Assembly: GCF_014066305.1 (NCBI RefSeq)
Contig: NW_023501056.1
Span: forward strand, 212,501-276,500
Reading direction: 5' to 3'
Length of the DNA: 64,000 nucleotides
DNA from: Letharia columbiana
Lineage: Eukaryota; Ascomycota; Lecanoromycetes; Lecanorales; Parmeliaceae
Part shown: piece by piece, positions 38,749 through 50,706 of the stretch
Position numbering within the stretch: position 1 is the first letter of the stretch
Layout of the letters: each line of letters begins with the position of its first letter
Translations under genes and position numbers: made by a program
Notes under the pieces: model-generated
The model's database searches: none
Told to the model about the DNA's origin: nothing
The model's input: only the letters and a program-made list of their open reading frames with translations

Positions 38749-39894
38749 GCTTCAAGAAGCGCTCATCAGGAAAGTAAGATGCCCAGACAAGATGAAAAGG
38801 CGATCTCAGAGCAATGTGGATCTATTTTGAGCGGTTTACAGAGGATGGGGTTGAGGAAGTACAAATGCAATCGAGTAAAGTAATCTCACGAATGTTTGAA
38901 ACAAGGATCTGCAGCAGGGATCTCATGCACGACACGGCAAGTGCGGCTCTTGGAGCTCTGCCGCTTGACCGTCTCTACGATAACATACCTTAGATTTCTC
39001 TACATTTCTTTACAGTAATGTACTCTAGAGTCTAGCTGTTAATTAGACATTGTCAACTGATACCGCATCTAGGCCTTCTGGCTCCATTACTCATCGACTG
39101 TACTACCAATTCATACACCCTTTCATCTCACACTCTCTCATCCGAGAAGTGGAAGCGCGTACATCATCACCTCCCAGACGTTCCATTTCTTGGAAGTGGC
39201 TTTGTTTTCTGCCTTGCCATATTCGCAGAGAATCCTCTTCGCCACTAATGCGCCGATTGCCAGTGAAAGGGTGTAGCTGATCAGGCCAGACTGCCAGAAA
39301 GCTTAGGCGGCCAAGGACCAGAAGATTAAACGCCTGCGATGCTCCAAAAGGCAAGCTTATCTCCTATCACCAAGGGTAGAATCCGCCGATTGTGGGCTCT
39401 ATCTCCGTTGTGGCCTACTATGCCCTGCATCTGGACTGTAGTGAAGATTATTGATGCTAAGGTACAAGAAGAAACGGTAGGCCAGCACCTTCGCTGAATC
39501 CATCTTTACTCGAACCCATTGCGACTTCCCTCACTCGGGTGATGAAGCTTAAATATCGTGTTGCATTAATGACATTGCGACTCATGCATCTTTCGGCACT
39601 CCGGAGGTCGTTGTATCAATAGTCTCAAAACCTGAGTAGGCAGCGCTCGCTCATCTGGTGCCGCATGGTCAGGAGGGAATACCGAGAGAGAACGTTCTTG
39701 CTGCCAAGGTTGATAAACCGTTCGTGAGGGCGGCCGGGAAGGGCACGATTATGAGGAAGCTGACCGAGAGGGCATATGTGGGTGAGATAGATGCGTTCTA
39801 CAGTGGACCGAAGCATTAGAGAATACCTGAAAAAACGTACACATTGCGGGGCACATTACTTCACATCACAATTCTGGTAATATCTTGCATCATC
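38749..39894. other. Intergenic, upstream of the channel gene
   Basis: I see no gene here. The small frames present (for example 39,050-39,280 plus, 39,103-39,354 minus) overlap on opposite strands and have no family likeness. The right end is the 3' flank of the rhodopsin-domain gene. Confidence 0.5.
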
Positions 39895-41283
39895 TCAAGG
39901 GATATAGCAGGTCTGCATCTTCACAGGCCTCAACAACCCATCGCCCATCTCCTCTCTCGCCTCCCACCCACTCTTCTGCTGCGCAGACGGGCCCTTCCCA
40001 AAGATGTCCTGCTCAGCCTCAGCTTCGTATTCCCAGCTCATCCGCCCCACGTCTTTCTCCAGCGGTATATAGCTCTTCCGTGTCGCCTTCACAATATTCA
40101 TTCCCCTCCCTGGATATTCAGCCTCCACATCAGCCAACCCATTGCTGATCGTGACATAAGAAGGTTTCGAAGGCTTTTGGTACGCTTGTACGTAAGGGGG
40201 GGAGTCTTTATGCCCGCGCAGCCATTGAATCAAGCGCGGGGTTGTAGGGATGGCACCTGCGAGGATCACGGTTGTGAATTCCGCAAACGCCCACATGAAG
40301 ACTGGCTCCATGGCCCGGGTCCTGTCTGTTGCCAGAGTGAGGTGGACGCTGTAGACCAAGCGGATGATGCTCGAGATGCAGGCACTATATTCATGGACTT
40401 CATCAGCGTAGCGCTTCCGATGGCACGCAGTACCGAGGAAGAACCCACAAAAGCCCGGTACCAAATACGGCGGAAATGGTCATTTTCCTCTTCAACGCTA
40501 TCTGCAGCTTCCAGACCGCAAAGACTGGCAGGAAAAGTATCGAGAAATCGCTTGCAATGTTAATTGCAGACGTCGCCAATATGTATGGATCCATTGTTGT
40601 CACGCATGTCCCCGACAACATCGGATTCGAGAGCTGGGCTCTCGGTACGCAGGCGAAGATGAAACAGAAGGTCACTGTGACGTAGAAGACGAAATTCGAC
40701 CAGACCAGGATGAGATGGCCCAGTAGACGGCATCTTTCTTTGTGCCGCGGAAGATTCGCAGCATCTGCATCAGGACGCAGAGTTTGGCTGGGAACATTGC
40801 GGGGCCGTAGAGGATCTCGACTATGTTGCTGAGCTGATGTTAGGGGTCAGCAACGTGGATTGAGTCTGTCGTAGTCTGCGGTAGACTACCATTACGACGC
40901 GCATTGCTTCTGCGTTGGATGCATCCCCTAGATGTCGTCCCCGTCCAGCATTCCCTGCAGTCACGGCCACTCCTACGAATGCAGCGAAAGCGAGCCCGGC
41001 GAATATGAGCGCGTCTGCATCAGAGTACTAGCAAAAAAAAGGTCTCCTGAGAGGGCTAAGACCCCTTTAGAAACACACAATCTTCTATTTGTGTCTTCTT
41101 GATGATGTACGTCTTCACAAAAGTTCGCGCGCATATGAAAACAATTGCAAAAGCCAGGCACAGTATGCCTGTTGCCACCAGCCAATTCTGTGACGAAGGA
41201 GAGTCTGTAAAGTTGGGCTGCTGTCCTGGAGGAGGATTGAACGTGGGTGTCATGGAAGGATCTATCTCGGCGAGATTCGCCAT
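39895..41283 (-). CDS. PTH11/SAT4-type rhodopsin-domain membrane protein, one-base frameshift
   Basis: Seven-helix membrane protein of the fungal rhodopsin-domain (SAT4/PTH11-like) family, possible receptors of unknown ligand. Exons: 41,283-41,077; 41,027-40,890; 40,833-40,449; 40,384-39,895, with introns of 49, 56 and 64 bases. Helix 1 is visible at about residues 35-55 (NWLVATGILCLAFAIVFICA). Later pieces fit the family: VEILYGPAMFPAKLCVLMQM, FACVPRAQLSNPMLSGTCV, NIASDFSILFLPVFAVWKLQ, CISSIIRLVYSVHL. Within exon 3 the frame shifts by one base at about 40,716-40,722, between the YWA and HLILVWSN parts; adding one base in the GGCC run would restore it. This is a sequencing indel or a real inactivating change. 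The rest is intact (about 406 codons). The C-terminal 110 residues are a cytosolic tail. Confidence 0.75.
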
Positions 41284-42164
41284 TGCTCTGTTTGTTCAAT
41301 GTAACTATAAAGTTAGCTGCTGGGCAGTCGAGTCTCGAGAGTGTAAAGTTTGGGTTTTAAAGTAAAGAGCGTACGTATATAGTCGAGTTTGCCCACGGAC
41401 GACAAGAGAGACATGCTGAGTTGTCAACTTTGTCAGCTTTCCTCTCCTTTTCAGCTCGCCATGGCGTACTCGAAGGCTGACAGCCGTCATGATGGAATTG
41501 AGACACAACCGTTACGACTTGCAGCATTAGTCATGCATAGAGTATGCGGGTCCGGTATTCTGCATGATGCGGACCTATCATTCTGTTGAGCGCAGATCAT
41601 ACTAGCGCAGCTTTCGCCGCTTATGCTACCTACCATGTCATTAAGTGTGATCGGAGAGGAGAATGTTGCCAGCTGATGTTTCACCGGCTGTAGAGATGGA
41701 ATCTCTCAGGATTCTACTGCCGATAAAAGCGCAATGATCTGGCAGAATGAGACGAAAATCCGAGATAAAGCCAGATATTCTCGGATTGATTTGCTGTCAA
41801 AGACATGATCACAGCCTCGGCTTCTGTTGTTGGAAGGCAATGCAAGTAGAGCGAAAAGTTTTGGGAGATGTCTGTTTGTGAAGGGGCTTCTATGATTTGC
41901 CAGCGCTGCCGCTGAGAAAATGCCAAACAAAGTGCTTTGGAATAGGCAGGCGAAACGAGAGAAAGGTGAAAGGCTCTGAACTCTGAGTGCCTATGCCTAC
42001 CTTACTCATGCCTATAGGCAACCTCATAATGGCTGTCGACTCAAAAAACTTAGTCTGAAGTGCCTGGACTAGGTCGATTGGGGGTGGGGGACACTGGCAG
42101 CCACTGGGTTCTTGATCTCCGTTCAACTTCCCACTGCTTTCGATACATCTCCTTCATCTTCCAT
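41284..42164. other. Intergenic, no gene seen
   Basis: The frames present are below 80 codons and overlap on both strands (for example 41,706-41,930 and 41,890-42,126 minus). The left part should hold the promoter of the rhodopsin-domain gene and the right part the 3' flank of the DUF7730 gene. Confidence 0.5.
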
Positions 42165-43045
42165 CTACGTAGACCCCAGGTCAACTGGGATCGAGGAGCA
42201 AGTTGCGAGGGCATACTCTCTTCTCTCTCCTTTCAACCACTGATTTTCATAGCGATTTTTGCGCTCTGTGCAAGCCGGGTTCTTGACAACAACCTCGACG
42301 CTGGTCAATGGCAGGTTCGCAATCTTCTCTAGGCTTTCGACGTAGCTAGTACAGTAGAGACTAGTAAACCGATTCTTCAGAAGGTCATAGTCCTCCAATG
42401 CCAAACCATAATCGGTGTGTAATCTTAGATGCCGGAGGCCCTGAAGAGATTGGATGATGGCCATGTTGAAAGAACTAGTCCCAAACTTGTGCTCGTCCAT
42501 GGCCTCATCCATTTGAATGCGAAGCTTCTTCAGCGTACGCTTCTGAATGAGGCTTCGTGGCCCCACGAGTCGTTTGAATGTGATGCCGTCCTTGAAGGAG
42601 GTGTTCGTCACCCATAAGATGTGGTTGGCTTCGTTGTACATCTGCCTACAGGACCGGAGAATGTGGAGAGGGAGCGTCTCATGATCGCAATATATAAAAT
42701 CCTGGTCATATTGGTAGTCCAAGCTATCGTCGCACCGCTGGTGCTGTCGTAGCCAAAAGACCTCTTCGCGGTGGCCATCCAAATTGGAGTATGCCTTTCT
42801 TCCGTCTTCTTCGTTTTCCGGGCAATCCGCCTCACAAACATCAAGTCTCCAAAGGCTTCCACGCCCCTTTTCGTTTTCTCAGATCATTCCACGATACAAT
42901 TGCTCACTCGTTCTGATGCCAAAACCATCATCATACGGGTATCTGAGGTGTATGAGGGGGTTCCCGAGCATTTCCCCGTATATCTTGTTGCGTATTCCCA
43001 AGGGGCAGTCTTGGGAAGGGCGATGTTGATGCGCTTCGAGCGATT
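42165..43045 (-). CDS. DUF7730-type fungal protein, 5' end uncertain
   Basis: Family of fungal proteins of unknown role, many with an F-box-like start. The core is recognisable: PLGIRNKIYGEMLGN at the N-terminal side, LPLHILRSCRQMYNEANHIL with the conserved LRxCRQxYNEA motif, then FKDGITFKRL and a helical C-terminal half. Two exons are supported, 43,045-42,937 and 42,855-42,165, separated by an 81-base intron (GTATGATG...GTGGAAG) that removes an in-frame TGA. The 43,045 edge is an acceptor (TTACTAAAC branch, CTCTAG), so at least one further 5' exon is needed. I could not find one that keeps the frame, because the sequence there is partly duplicated. The gene may therefore be 5'-damaged. About 266 codons are visible. 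Confidence 0.65.
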
Positions 43046-43772
43046 CTAGAGTGAGGGTTTAGTAACCCAGAGAACATGGAATTGCGAGAGTGCGCTGATG
43101 ATCATTCACATTGCCTTAGTCCGCCTTGGGGAGATCTTCTGATGTCGAATGGGGGGAAACTGCAGTCATAGTGATAACCCAGATGCAAGCATTTGGAATT
43201 GCAATTAAATGGGAGTGCTTCGCTGATGATCATTCACATTGCCTTAGTCCCAGCATCCTTGGGAGCGGAGAAAGCGATAGAGGGGGTTTTTTATATTTTT
43301 TCGTTCTCCTCTTTTGGTAAATATTATTTAAAGCTTGCCGCCTATTTCGCCGCCTTTCTCCATTTTGGCGTCTTTTCTGGATGATGGCATCGCGTCCGAG
43401 CAAGGGCTGGCGATGTGGCTATTACACGCCTAAGTCAGAGGTAAAATACTAGGAAAAGCGTGTATACTCACTAGCTTCGGTTCCGAATGTCCAACTGAGG
43501 TAGTGACGACAGTGGTATTGCAAGAGTGCTACGTTCTTTTTTTTCGCTAACAAAAGTAGCGGCTGGATCAGCTTGCCAGCATTTTTTTTATTTGCAAGCC
43601 TATATAATTGAAATCTTGGCAGGCAACGTTTCCATTGAGCCATTCACTAACATTGACTAAGTATCCTCTCTGTCTTTAGCTTAACCGTTACTGAATATAT
43701 TATGAATCTATGGATTGGAAGACTATAGGAAAGAGCTCGCCGCTAGAATGCAAAGGTCTTGAGCAAAGACTC
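43046..43772. other. 5' flank of the DUF7730 gene with a 30-base direct repeat
   Basis: A 30-base word, CGCTGATGATCATTCACATT plus ten further bases, occurs at 43,093-43,122 and 43,221-43,250, a 128-base offset. Similarity continues loosely on both sides (GAGTG before, CTTGGG after). On the minus strand each copy carries a possible splice donor (CAAT|GTGAATG) followed by a candidate acceptor. The right part is the 3' flank of the monooxygenase gene. Confidence 0.6.
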
Positions 43773-45777
43773 TCATAGCTGCGCCTGCGGCTTCCCATTT
43801 CCGATGGGCTTGGATACAAATGCTCCAAAATAATCATTCAAGGCATCCACTGTCCCACTTCCCGCCACCAGAGTGACCACGCAGCCAACATGTCCATCAG
43901 GCCTAACAACGACAACACCGCCCTTGTCTGCATCCAATCCCAACTTTGCGTGGGCTGCAGCTTTCGCATCAGGCACCTTTGGATCCCAGACATCGTCGGC
44001 ATAGACATGATCACTATACCGTGCGAGGATTGGCGGCAACATCTTCGAGATGTCTATTCTATCTCGGGGAGATGCGAACGTTGTGCAGATTGAAAAGAAG
44101 TAAGAATGAGGATTGTGTCGCTCGTGATAGGAGACACTTGCAATATCCTCTCGTGCGAAGGTCGAGTAGAAGCTTTTCTTCTTTTGCAGATTCGTAGCAA
44201 AGTCAGCAACGGCACGCTGTGTCTTTGACGGTGAGCCAGCGAAGAGGAAAATCCTGAATGAGCCGTTGAGCGGAATTTCTTGCTCCAACTGAACCTCATT
44301 GGCGTCCACAACCCTGGTTACATTGGCCGGGGGCATGATACGGCCTACGCGAACAGTATTGCCTTTTGGGTTGAAAAGGTGTGACTGTGCGGAATGGTCT
44401 GATGACCAGTTGAACTCGTTCGGACCGTAGAATATCCCATAACCAGATGTAAATTCTTGGCTCGACTTGAAGACCTTCACAAACTCATTGGCCGCCCCAT
44501 CTATGTTGTCTTCTGACGCTGCACCCACCTCACCAGCGGAGGGGACCCGCTGAGAAAACAGTGCGGCGTACTTGGCGTCGAAGTCGAGAAGTTCCTCAGC
44601 AATGTGCTTGCGCTCTGCCTCATACGATTGTAGTATGGATCGATTCGCAAAGCCTGCCTCAACGTGATGGATCTTCCATGCAAGATTGAGAGCGTCGTGG
44701 AAAGCGGTATTCATTCCTTGGCCAGCTTTTGGCTGCATTTAAATCAGTCAGATCCTGCTTCAGAACAGGGACCAGGTCGACTAACGCTATGCGTGTGGCA
44801 GCAGTCTCCGCCTAAGAACACTCGATGATCTATAGTGTAGTTCTCCGCTATGCCCTGGCCAATAGGGTAGACCGAGTACCACTCTACCATGTCCCATTCA
44901 ATGTAATAAGGCTGTAGTATCTTCTTTGCCGATGCTTGAACATCCTCCGGAGTAGCTTGTTTGCGAGGGTCAAAGTCTTTGTCAGTCGAAGACGCAATTT
45001 GTATGTAAAGTCTAACCATGTTGTTTTCCCTGGGAATAATCATGATCGAGCCGTGATCGCTATGTATCGTGCATTTCATCTAGCCAAGTCAGCAAGGCTA
45101 TCTTAGAGTCAAGCCGGAGCTGTTACCTTGACATCAGGAAAATCCGTCCTAACAACTCCATCCATGACTCCCCAGACATGACTGATCGGATCTTTATGAC
45201 GTATTTTGACACCCAGCTGATCCCTTATGAAGCTCCTAGCTCCTTCGCCACTGAACAAGTATTTCGCTCGCACAATTTCCTTCTCATCCGTCCGCATATG
45301 CTTGAGGTTGACTTCAATTGGATAGGTCTTGTCCTGACCGTCGTTGTTGAAGCCCGTGATAGTCCAAGGCCTTTGCACATCTGCCCCGTTCTTGTGTAGA
45401 TCATCAATAAAGACCCTCTCTATTAGACCCTGATGTAAAAGGGTGGTGAAGGGATATCTTGCATCGATGAATTTCGGACAAGCAGCCCAATTTCCTGTCC
45501 TGTGGATACCCTTACCGCCTGATTGAGGATCCCAAAAAGCAACCTCGTAGACCTTAGCTGGCTGATGAGCCATTATCGGTCGCTTGAGATCCATATTCCG
45601 TAACAGGTGCAGAGACCGTGGTTGAATGCCATCAGCTCGGCCCGTCAGGGTTGGCACTTCCCTGTTATCAATGTTCTTAATCTTGTAGCCCCAGCGCGCC
45701 AGACAGACTGAGAGCAGCAAGCCTACAGGCCCGGCGCCCACTATCACGATATCATACTTTTCTGATGAAGCGGCCAT
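43773..45777 (-). CDS. Phenol 2-monooxygenase-like FAD hydroxylase
   Basis: Predicted 634-residue flavin monooxygenase that would hydroxylate a phenolic substrate with NADPH and O2. Exons 45,777-45,127, 45,079-44,786 and 44,732-43,773 have introns of 47 and 53 bases (GTAACA...GGCTAG and GTTAGT...ATGCAG). The N-terminal FAD site is GAGPVG (residues 14-19) within [16 protein letters not shown]. The second FAD motif, GGDCCHTHS followed by PKAGQGMN, spans the second intron at about residues 307-323. The DG-type motif (GEGARS) precedes it. The last 200 residues have the thioredoxin-like fold seen in phenol hydroxylase ([17 protein letters not shown]). Length and order fit the family. It is divergent from the P450 at 46,650. 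Substrate is unknown. The frame is fully intact. Confidence 0.88.
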
Positions 45778-46649
45778 CCTTCAAATCCCCGATCTTCATG
45801 CGGGTATCAGAGATATCAAGAGAAGCTAGACTGTAGAGATAAGCGCTCAAAAACCGTTGCTGGATCCTTGTAGGCAGTTGTTGAGTAGGCTGACGGCGAG
45901 CACAGGTTACTCAAAGTGAATGTAATTGATAAGTGAATCGAAGCAATGCCTGAGACGCATTTGTCAAGGCGGATCTGGTGTTGACAGCAACCTTCTGGAT
46001 TTGACTTGAGGGGATGTAGGAGCTGTCATCGTATAGGGAGCAAGGCAGGTTTGTTCGGTCATTGGGCCAGTATGTAAGTGGGGCAAGAATTGGGATGGTG
46101 GTACAAGTAATCAGTGAGGTTTCGGGATGTCTTTCGGTAGTGATTTAGGCGCCTGAGAGCCAAGCAATTACTTTAGGCCTTCCCCACAACTGTACCAGCG
46201 AGGCAGGTAAGCCCCCGGGAATCCAAACTCGAGGTGCGGCAAATCAATTGCAGCGGATTGTAATCATTCTTCGACGGTCCAAGGTGCGCTCATACTTTGG
46301 TCAAATATCTTTAACCAGTCGAGTAGAGTAATTAATGAAATGAAGATTTTGTGATCAAGGCTTTCGTTGTCGAGTCATAAACAACTGAGAAAAAATACAT
46401 ATTGCGATTTTCGCGGGCCCTCCGTGCAGTTGCGCCCCGGGCCAAGGAGCCAAGTCCGAACTTCTCCTCGCTCGTCTATCATTGTTGAAATAGACTTGGT
46501 ACATACTTGCACATGAAAGTAGGATGCAAGGTGACGTGTGGTAAGTCGCAGACAACCTGCTTAACGAAGGCTTTTCGATCTCATCGCTTTGGCTTCGAAA
46601 AGGCCTGCCGTTCAACCAAGCAAGGAAAACTGAAAAGCACATTGAAGAC
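45778..46649. promoter_or_regulatory. Shared promoter region between monooxygenase and P450
   Basis: These 872 bases separate two divergent start codons and must contain both promoters. One CCAAT-type box in reverse (ATTGG, 46,061-46,065) is visible. No paired zinc-cluster site was identified with confidence. A minus-strand frame at 46,355-46,696 runs into the P450 start and is a chance frame. Confidence 0.55.
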
Positions 46650-48538
46650 ATGGATTTTCTAATGTGGCTATCCAACGGCAACTCCATGCCTTTCATCCCA
46701 ATATTTGCGCTTGTTTTTCTCGGTATCTTATCTTTCCTGTACTTCCGTGCTTTTGGCGGTCTATTGGGTCAGATTTCCGGCCCTTTTGACGCTCGCTTTT
46801 CAAGACTATGGATGATCCAGCATTCATGGCAAGGTAACATGCATAAGAGAATGCTTGAATTGCGTAAAAGATACGAGAATCATGTTAGAACTGGTCCCAA
46901 TGAGGTCAGTGTGGCTGACTTGTCTGCCATCAAGAAGATATACACGGCTGGTACCAAGTTCTCAAAGTCCATTCGGTACGGGCTCTTTCAGGGCCACAGA
47001 AAATTCGACTTGTCTGCAGGTTCGTCGTAGTCGCACTTCCAGAAAGCTTGGATATGGAAGTTGAACGTTTCAGAACGTAATGAATGTATCCATAGTTCCC
47101 AGCGTCGACTGGTCAGTCAGATATACTCGATGGAAGCTCTCAAAGACTTGGAACAGTATGTCGATGACGCTGTTGTACACTTTAGCAGGAAAATGCAGGA
47201 CCGCCTAGGCTAAAAATCGACATGGGTCTTTTTGTTCAACTCTTCGCCTTTGATGTTATTGGAGAAGTGACCTTCTCGAAACGATTTGGTTTCATGGACA
47301 CGGGCAGTGATAATGGTTTCTTTGCCCAGGTTAAAAATGTGTTGCGCAGCGGCGCATGGTTGAGACAGATTCCCGCGCTTTACTGGACACATGACTTCCT
47401 GTCCCCCATCATTGGCAATCACTTTAGTGTCACAGCCCGTCATGGCCGACTAAGGGACTTTGCATCACAAGCGATTGAGGATCGGAAAACACATGGTAGC
47501 GATCACCAAGACATCCTAGCCAAGTTGTTGGAAGTACAGAAACAGCGACCGAACGAGATGAACGACGCCAATGTCCTCTCAATGGCAACCACCAACATCT
47601 CTGCCGGCTCAGACACCACTGCTATTTCAACAAGATCAGTCATCTTCCATCTACTCAAGAACCCGGAATGCAAGAGGGAGCTGGTAGAAGACATTGACAC
47701 GCAGACGAAAGAGGTGAAGTTGACGAAGCCTATCACTCTCGAGCAGACTAACCACATGCCCTACCTACAAGCTTGTCTGTATGAGGGTCTCCGCCTGCAT
47801 CCTGCAGTTGGGATGAGCCTTCCGCGAGTCACTCCACGGGGCGGAGTTGAGATTGATGGTCACTTCATCCCAGAGGGCGTAAGTGTCCTAGCCAGCTGAC
47901 CCGGAGAGCCTCTGCTGACTTCGACTTAGACAGTCATTGAGGCCAACCCATGGGTCGTGTGTCGAAACACTGAGATCTTTGGAGATGATGTCGAGGCTTT
48001 TCGACCAAAGCGATGGCTGAAGACAGGTGACAGAGCTGACATGGGTGTGGCATTCCTGTGCTTTGTACTTCCAACCTTGGCTAACAAGAATGTTCTCTAG
48101 AGAGGGTTTTCTTTGCGTTTGGTCAAGGGGCACGCGGCTGTCTTGGTCGGAGTACGTGCAACGACTTCTTTTTATCCCTCCTCGAAATCTATATCGCCCT
48201 GCATTGTCAGGTTCTTGCAGCTTTTCGAGCCTTCCCATGTTGCCCTTTTCACTGTCCTCAAAGTTCCTAGTGTTCGGCAGTAAAGGTTTGTAGAGAGTAT
48301 TGACTGATTGCGATACAGATATCAGCTGGATGGAGACGTCGAAGCTGATCCCGACCCTTTTTCTCCACCTTGAAGTCGAGCTCACCGACCCCAAAGCTGA
48401 ATTGAAAGAGCTTTGTTGGTATGCACGTTGTCTTGCCCCTTGGCCACTAGATCACCAAGGGCTGATGTAGCATCTAGGTGGTTTGTGAAGCAAGAAGGTT
48501 TGTTTGTAACGTTACGACCGAGGTCAAAGGTCCATTAG
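46650..48538 (+). CDS. Cytochrome P450, one-base frameshift
   Basis: Microsomal heme monooxygenase of the fungal group resembling benzoate 4-monooxygenase and pisatin demethylase. Exons: 46,650-47,019; 47,074-47,878; 47,930-48,044; 48,101-48,151; 48,319-48,418; 48,478-48,538 (about 500 codons, introns 54, 51, 56, 167 and 59 bases). A membrane anchor lies at residues 13-33 (MPFIPIFALVFLGILSFLYF). The I-helix oxygen motif AGSDTT is at about 301-306, the K-helix ExxR is EGLR at about 361-364, PERF-like text reads FRPKRW, and the heme loop FGQGARGCLGR has the cysteine ligand at about 444. After DRLG (47,210) the frame shifts by one base at the A run 47,211-47,217, giving an immediate TAA. Everything downstream is intact, so this may be an assembly indel or a recent loss. 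Confidence 0.82.
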
Positions 48539-49086
48539 ACAACGTGTTTTACGAATCCTTATGGGGGGAGGAGGATGACTTGTCGAAGGGGAGGATCATA
48601 CCTTAGGCTACAAACACAAGTTCTTCATTTCTCCGTATGCCGGATCTGGTTGGTAATCCTTTTAACGACTTCACTAGTAGTATTGAAATGTGGATGCAAC
48701 ATCTCATGTTTACTCCGAACCTTGAATTCAACATTTCTCGGCGGGAGCCGGCCTTTGAAGTGCCCTATTTGATTTTCACTCCGAACCTTTGACTCGTCGT
48801 TGTTACGGGCTACAGACCATGAAATGCTACAAATACATGTTGACTTCGAGTAAAGGAAGTGACCATTTCATAGAGAGCAGAACTTTCAAACAACACACTT
48901 TCTACTGACTTGGTACCCTGGACTTCACCATTTTCGTGAGAGCAAGCTTTTGAAATATCACGCATTCATTCTTGTTTGGAGCTACTCCCTCAACTTCGTC
49001 GGGACAACATAGCACCTGACTACATTCACTTACCACCAAACATCACACTAGTCTTCACTTGAGATGTTTTTCTATTCACTTGAACA
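48539..49086. other. Intergenic, no gene seen
   Basis: 3' flank of the P450 gene and promoter and leader of the gene at 49,087. The last 100 bases are C- and T-rich with CACTT repeats, as is common in fungal leaders. Confidence 0.55.
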
Positions 49087-50706
49087 ATGGATGCGGACCA
49101 ACCTATTCAATTGACCCCCAAACAATCACACAAGTCCGCTGAAGCTATTGATACTCAATCTACCAGCTCTAGCGATTTATCTTCTCATGAATATTGCAAA
49201 CAACTTCTCCTCAACCTTACTCCCTATGTCTTGATCCCAGCAACACCAGCAAGACAAACATCGGAGTTTTTTGATAGTATCAACAACCTCGACCCAGTCA
49301 AATTCAGTCCTCCCGATTCTAATCAAACACCCTTGAAGAAAGCAATGTCAGACACGTGAGTGGTCCCTAGACGCCGGTCCAACCGGCTTCCTGCGGCATG
49401 AGAAGGTCACTGAAGCATTACAGGCACACCTCGTACAGCAGCTTCGCCAAGCTCAATCCATTCTACGACGAGCGCTACACTCAGATGGAAGACTTCTACG
49501 ATTCTCAAGCATGGAAAGTTGGCACGGGGACTGGGAAGTCTCCACAGCCTCCACCCAAATATGGCCACCACAAGGGCCACAAATCGCCTGGCATGGCGCA
49601 CTCGCAATCCGAAGGAAACATCGACTTTCGCTCTCGTGGAATCAAAGATCATAACCTTCGAGTCGGCAAGACTTTTGAGAGTGCTGCTGGCGATTACTAC
49701 ACCAGATCGAGCGAGGATACCGATGCCTCATCCTCCTTCTCTCGCGGTCGCACTATTACTCGCACGCCATCTCCCGTCAAGGCTTTGGAAGACATCAAAG
49801 AAGATCAGGCATCCAACTCCCCTCCAAGTCCGACTAAGCGTTCCCGTTCACCTTTCAAGCAGATGTTTGGCGAGAAAGGATGGCTTGGCAGAAGCACGAG
49901 CATGAACGAGCTACCAAATGAGAAGTATCGCAAGACTGGTATCAAGCATTGGGGTGGTAAGATTAAGCAACGTGTTGAGAATCTGGTAAGTCTTACAAGA
50001 AAAAACCTGCCACCCAGCAAATCCATTTGGCTTACGAGGACAGACCGAAGATGTGTCGAAGGTGTCGAAGTTCATACCAACGACCCTCTACCAGCACGAA
50101 TCGCCATCCAAGTCTCCTTCCAAAACCAAATTCTACGTCTCTCTCAGTCCTCCTATGCAAGCAAAGCTGTACTCCGAAATGGAGCTCATGATCTGCGCCA
50201 CAGCCAACCAGTACCTCAATGTCCAGCAGAAAGAAGGCCGCATGACCGTTGAGAGTCTCAAAAAGGTCACTGAGTGGTGGGCCAGCAAGAACCGCCCTCA
50301 AGTCATCGAGTTCATGTTCGACCAAGCCACACAGCGTGATTTGGTCCTCTACAACCTCAAAAGCTTTCGCTTCTATGGGCCAAACGCCGACAACTCCTTT
50401 CAGATGAACGCAATGATGCAATCCTGGAAAGCACTATCTCGTGATATGAGTGTGCGCACATTTTGCACGCCGGATAGCGTCATTAGGAAGCATACGCATG
50501 ATTGCTACAAGATCTTGGAGATGCTTGGGGCGCCTTTGGTGACGTTTATGGCGTTCCAGGAGATTCAAATGAAGGCGTTGAAGGTCATGAGGGAGGAGCA
50601 GAAGAAGAGGGATGAGTATGAGGCTATCAAGTTTGGAGTTGAGAGGAAGTGGGAAGCACCTACGGAAGGGGCAGAGGAGAAGGAGTTGTATAACCCATTT
50701 GCCTGA
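49087..50706 (+). CDS. Conserved fungal protein of unknown function, basic and Ser/Pro-rich
   Basis: Three exons (49,087-49,355; 49,424-49,985; 50,044-50,706) with introns of 68 and 58 bases (GTGAGT...TTACAG, GTAAGT...GGACAG) give a 497-residue protein. The first half is disordered, with many SPxK and TPSPVK-like sites that suggest phosphorylation, and basic patches (KRSRSPFKQMFGEKGWLGRS). The second half is more ordered and helical, around KTKFYVSLSPPMQAKLYSEM and RPQVIEFMFDQATQRDLVLY, and ends in a charged helix and YNPFA. I do not recognise a named domain. It sits 816 bases before the DDHD phospholipase on the same strand. The gene structure is well supported by frame continuity. Confidence 0.78.
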
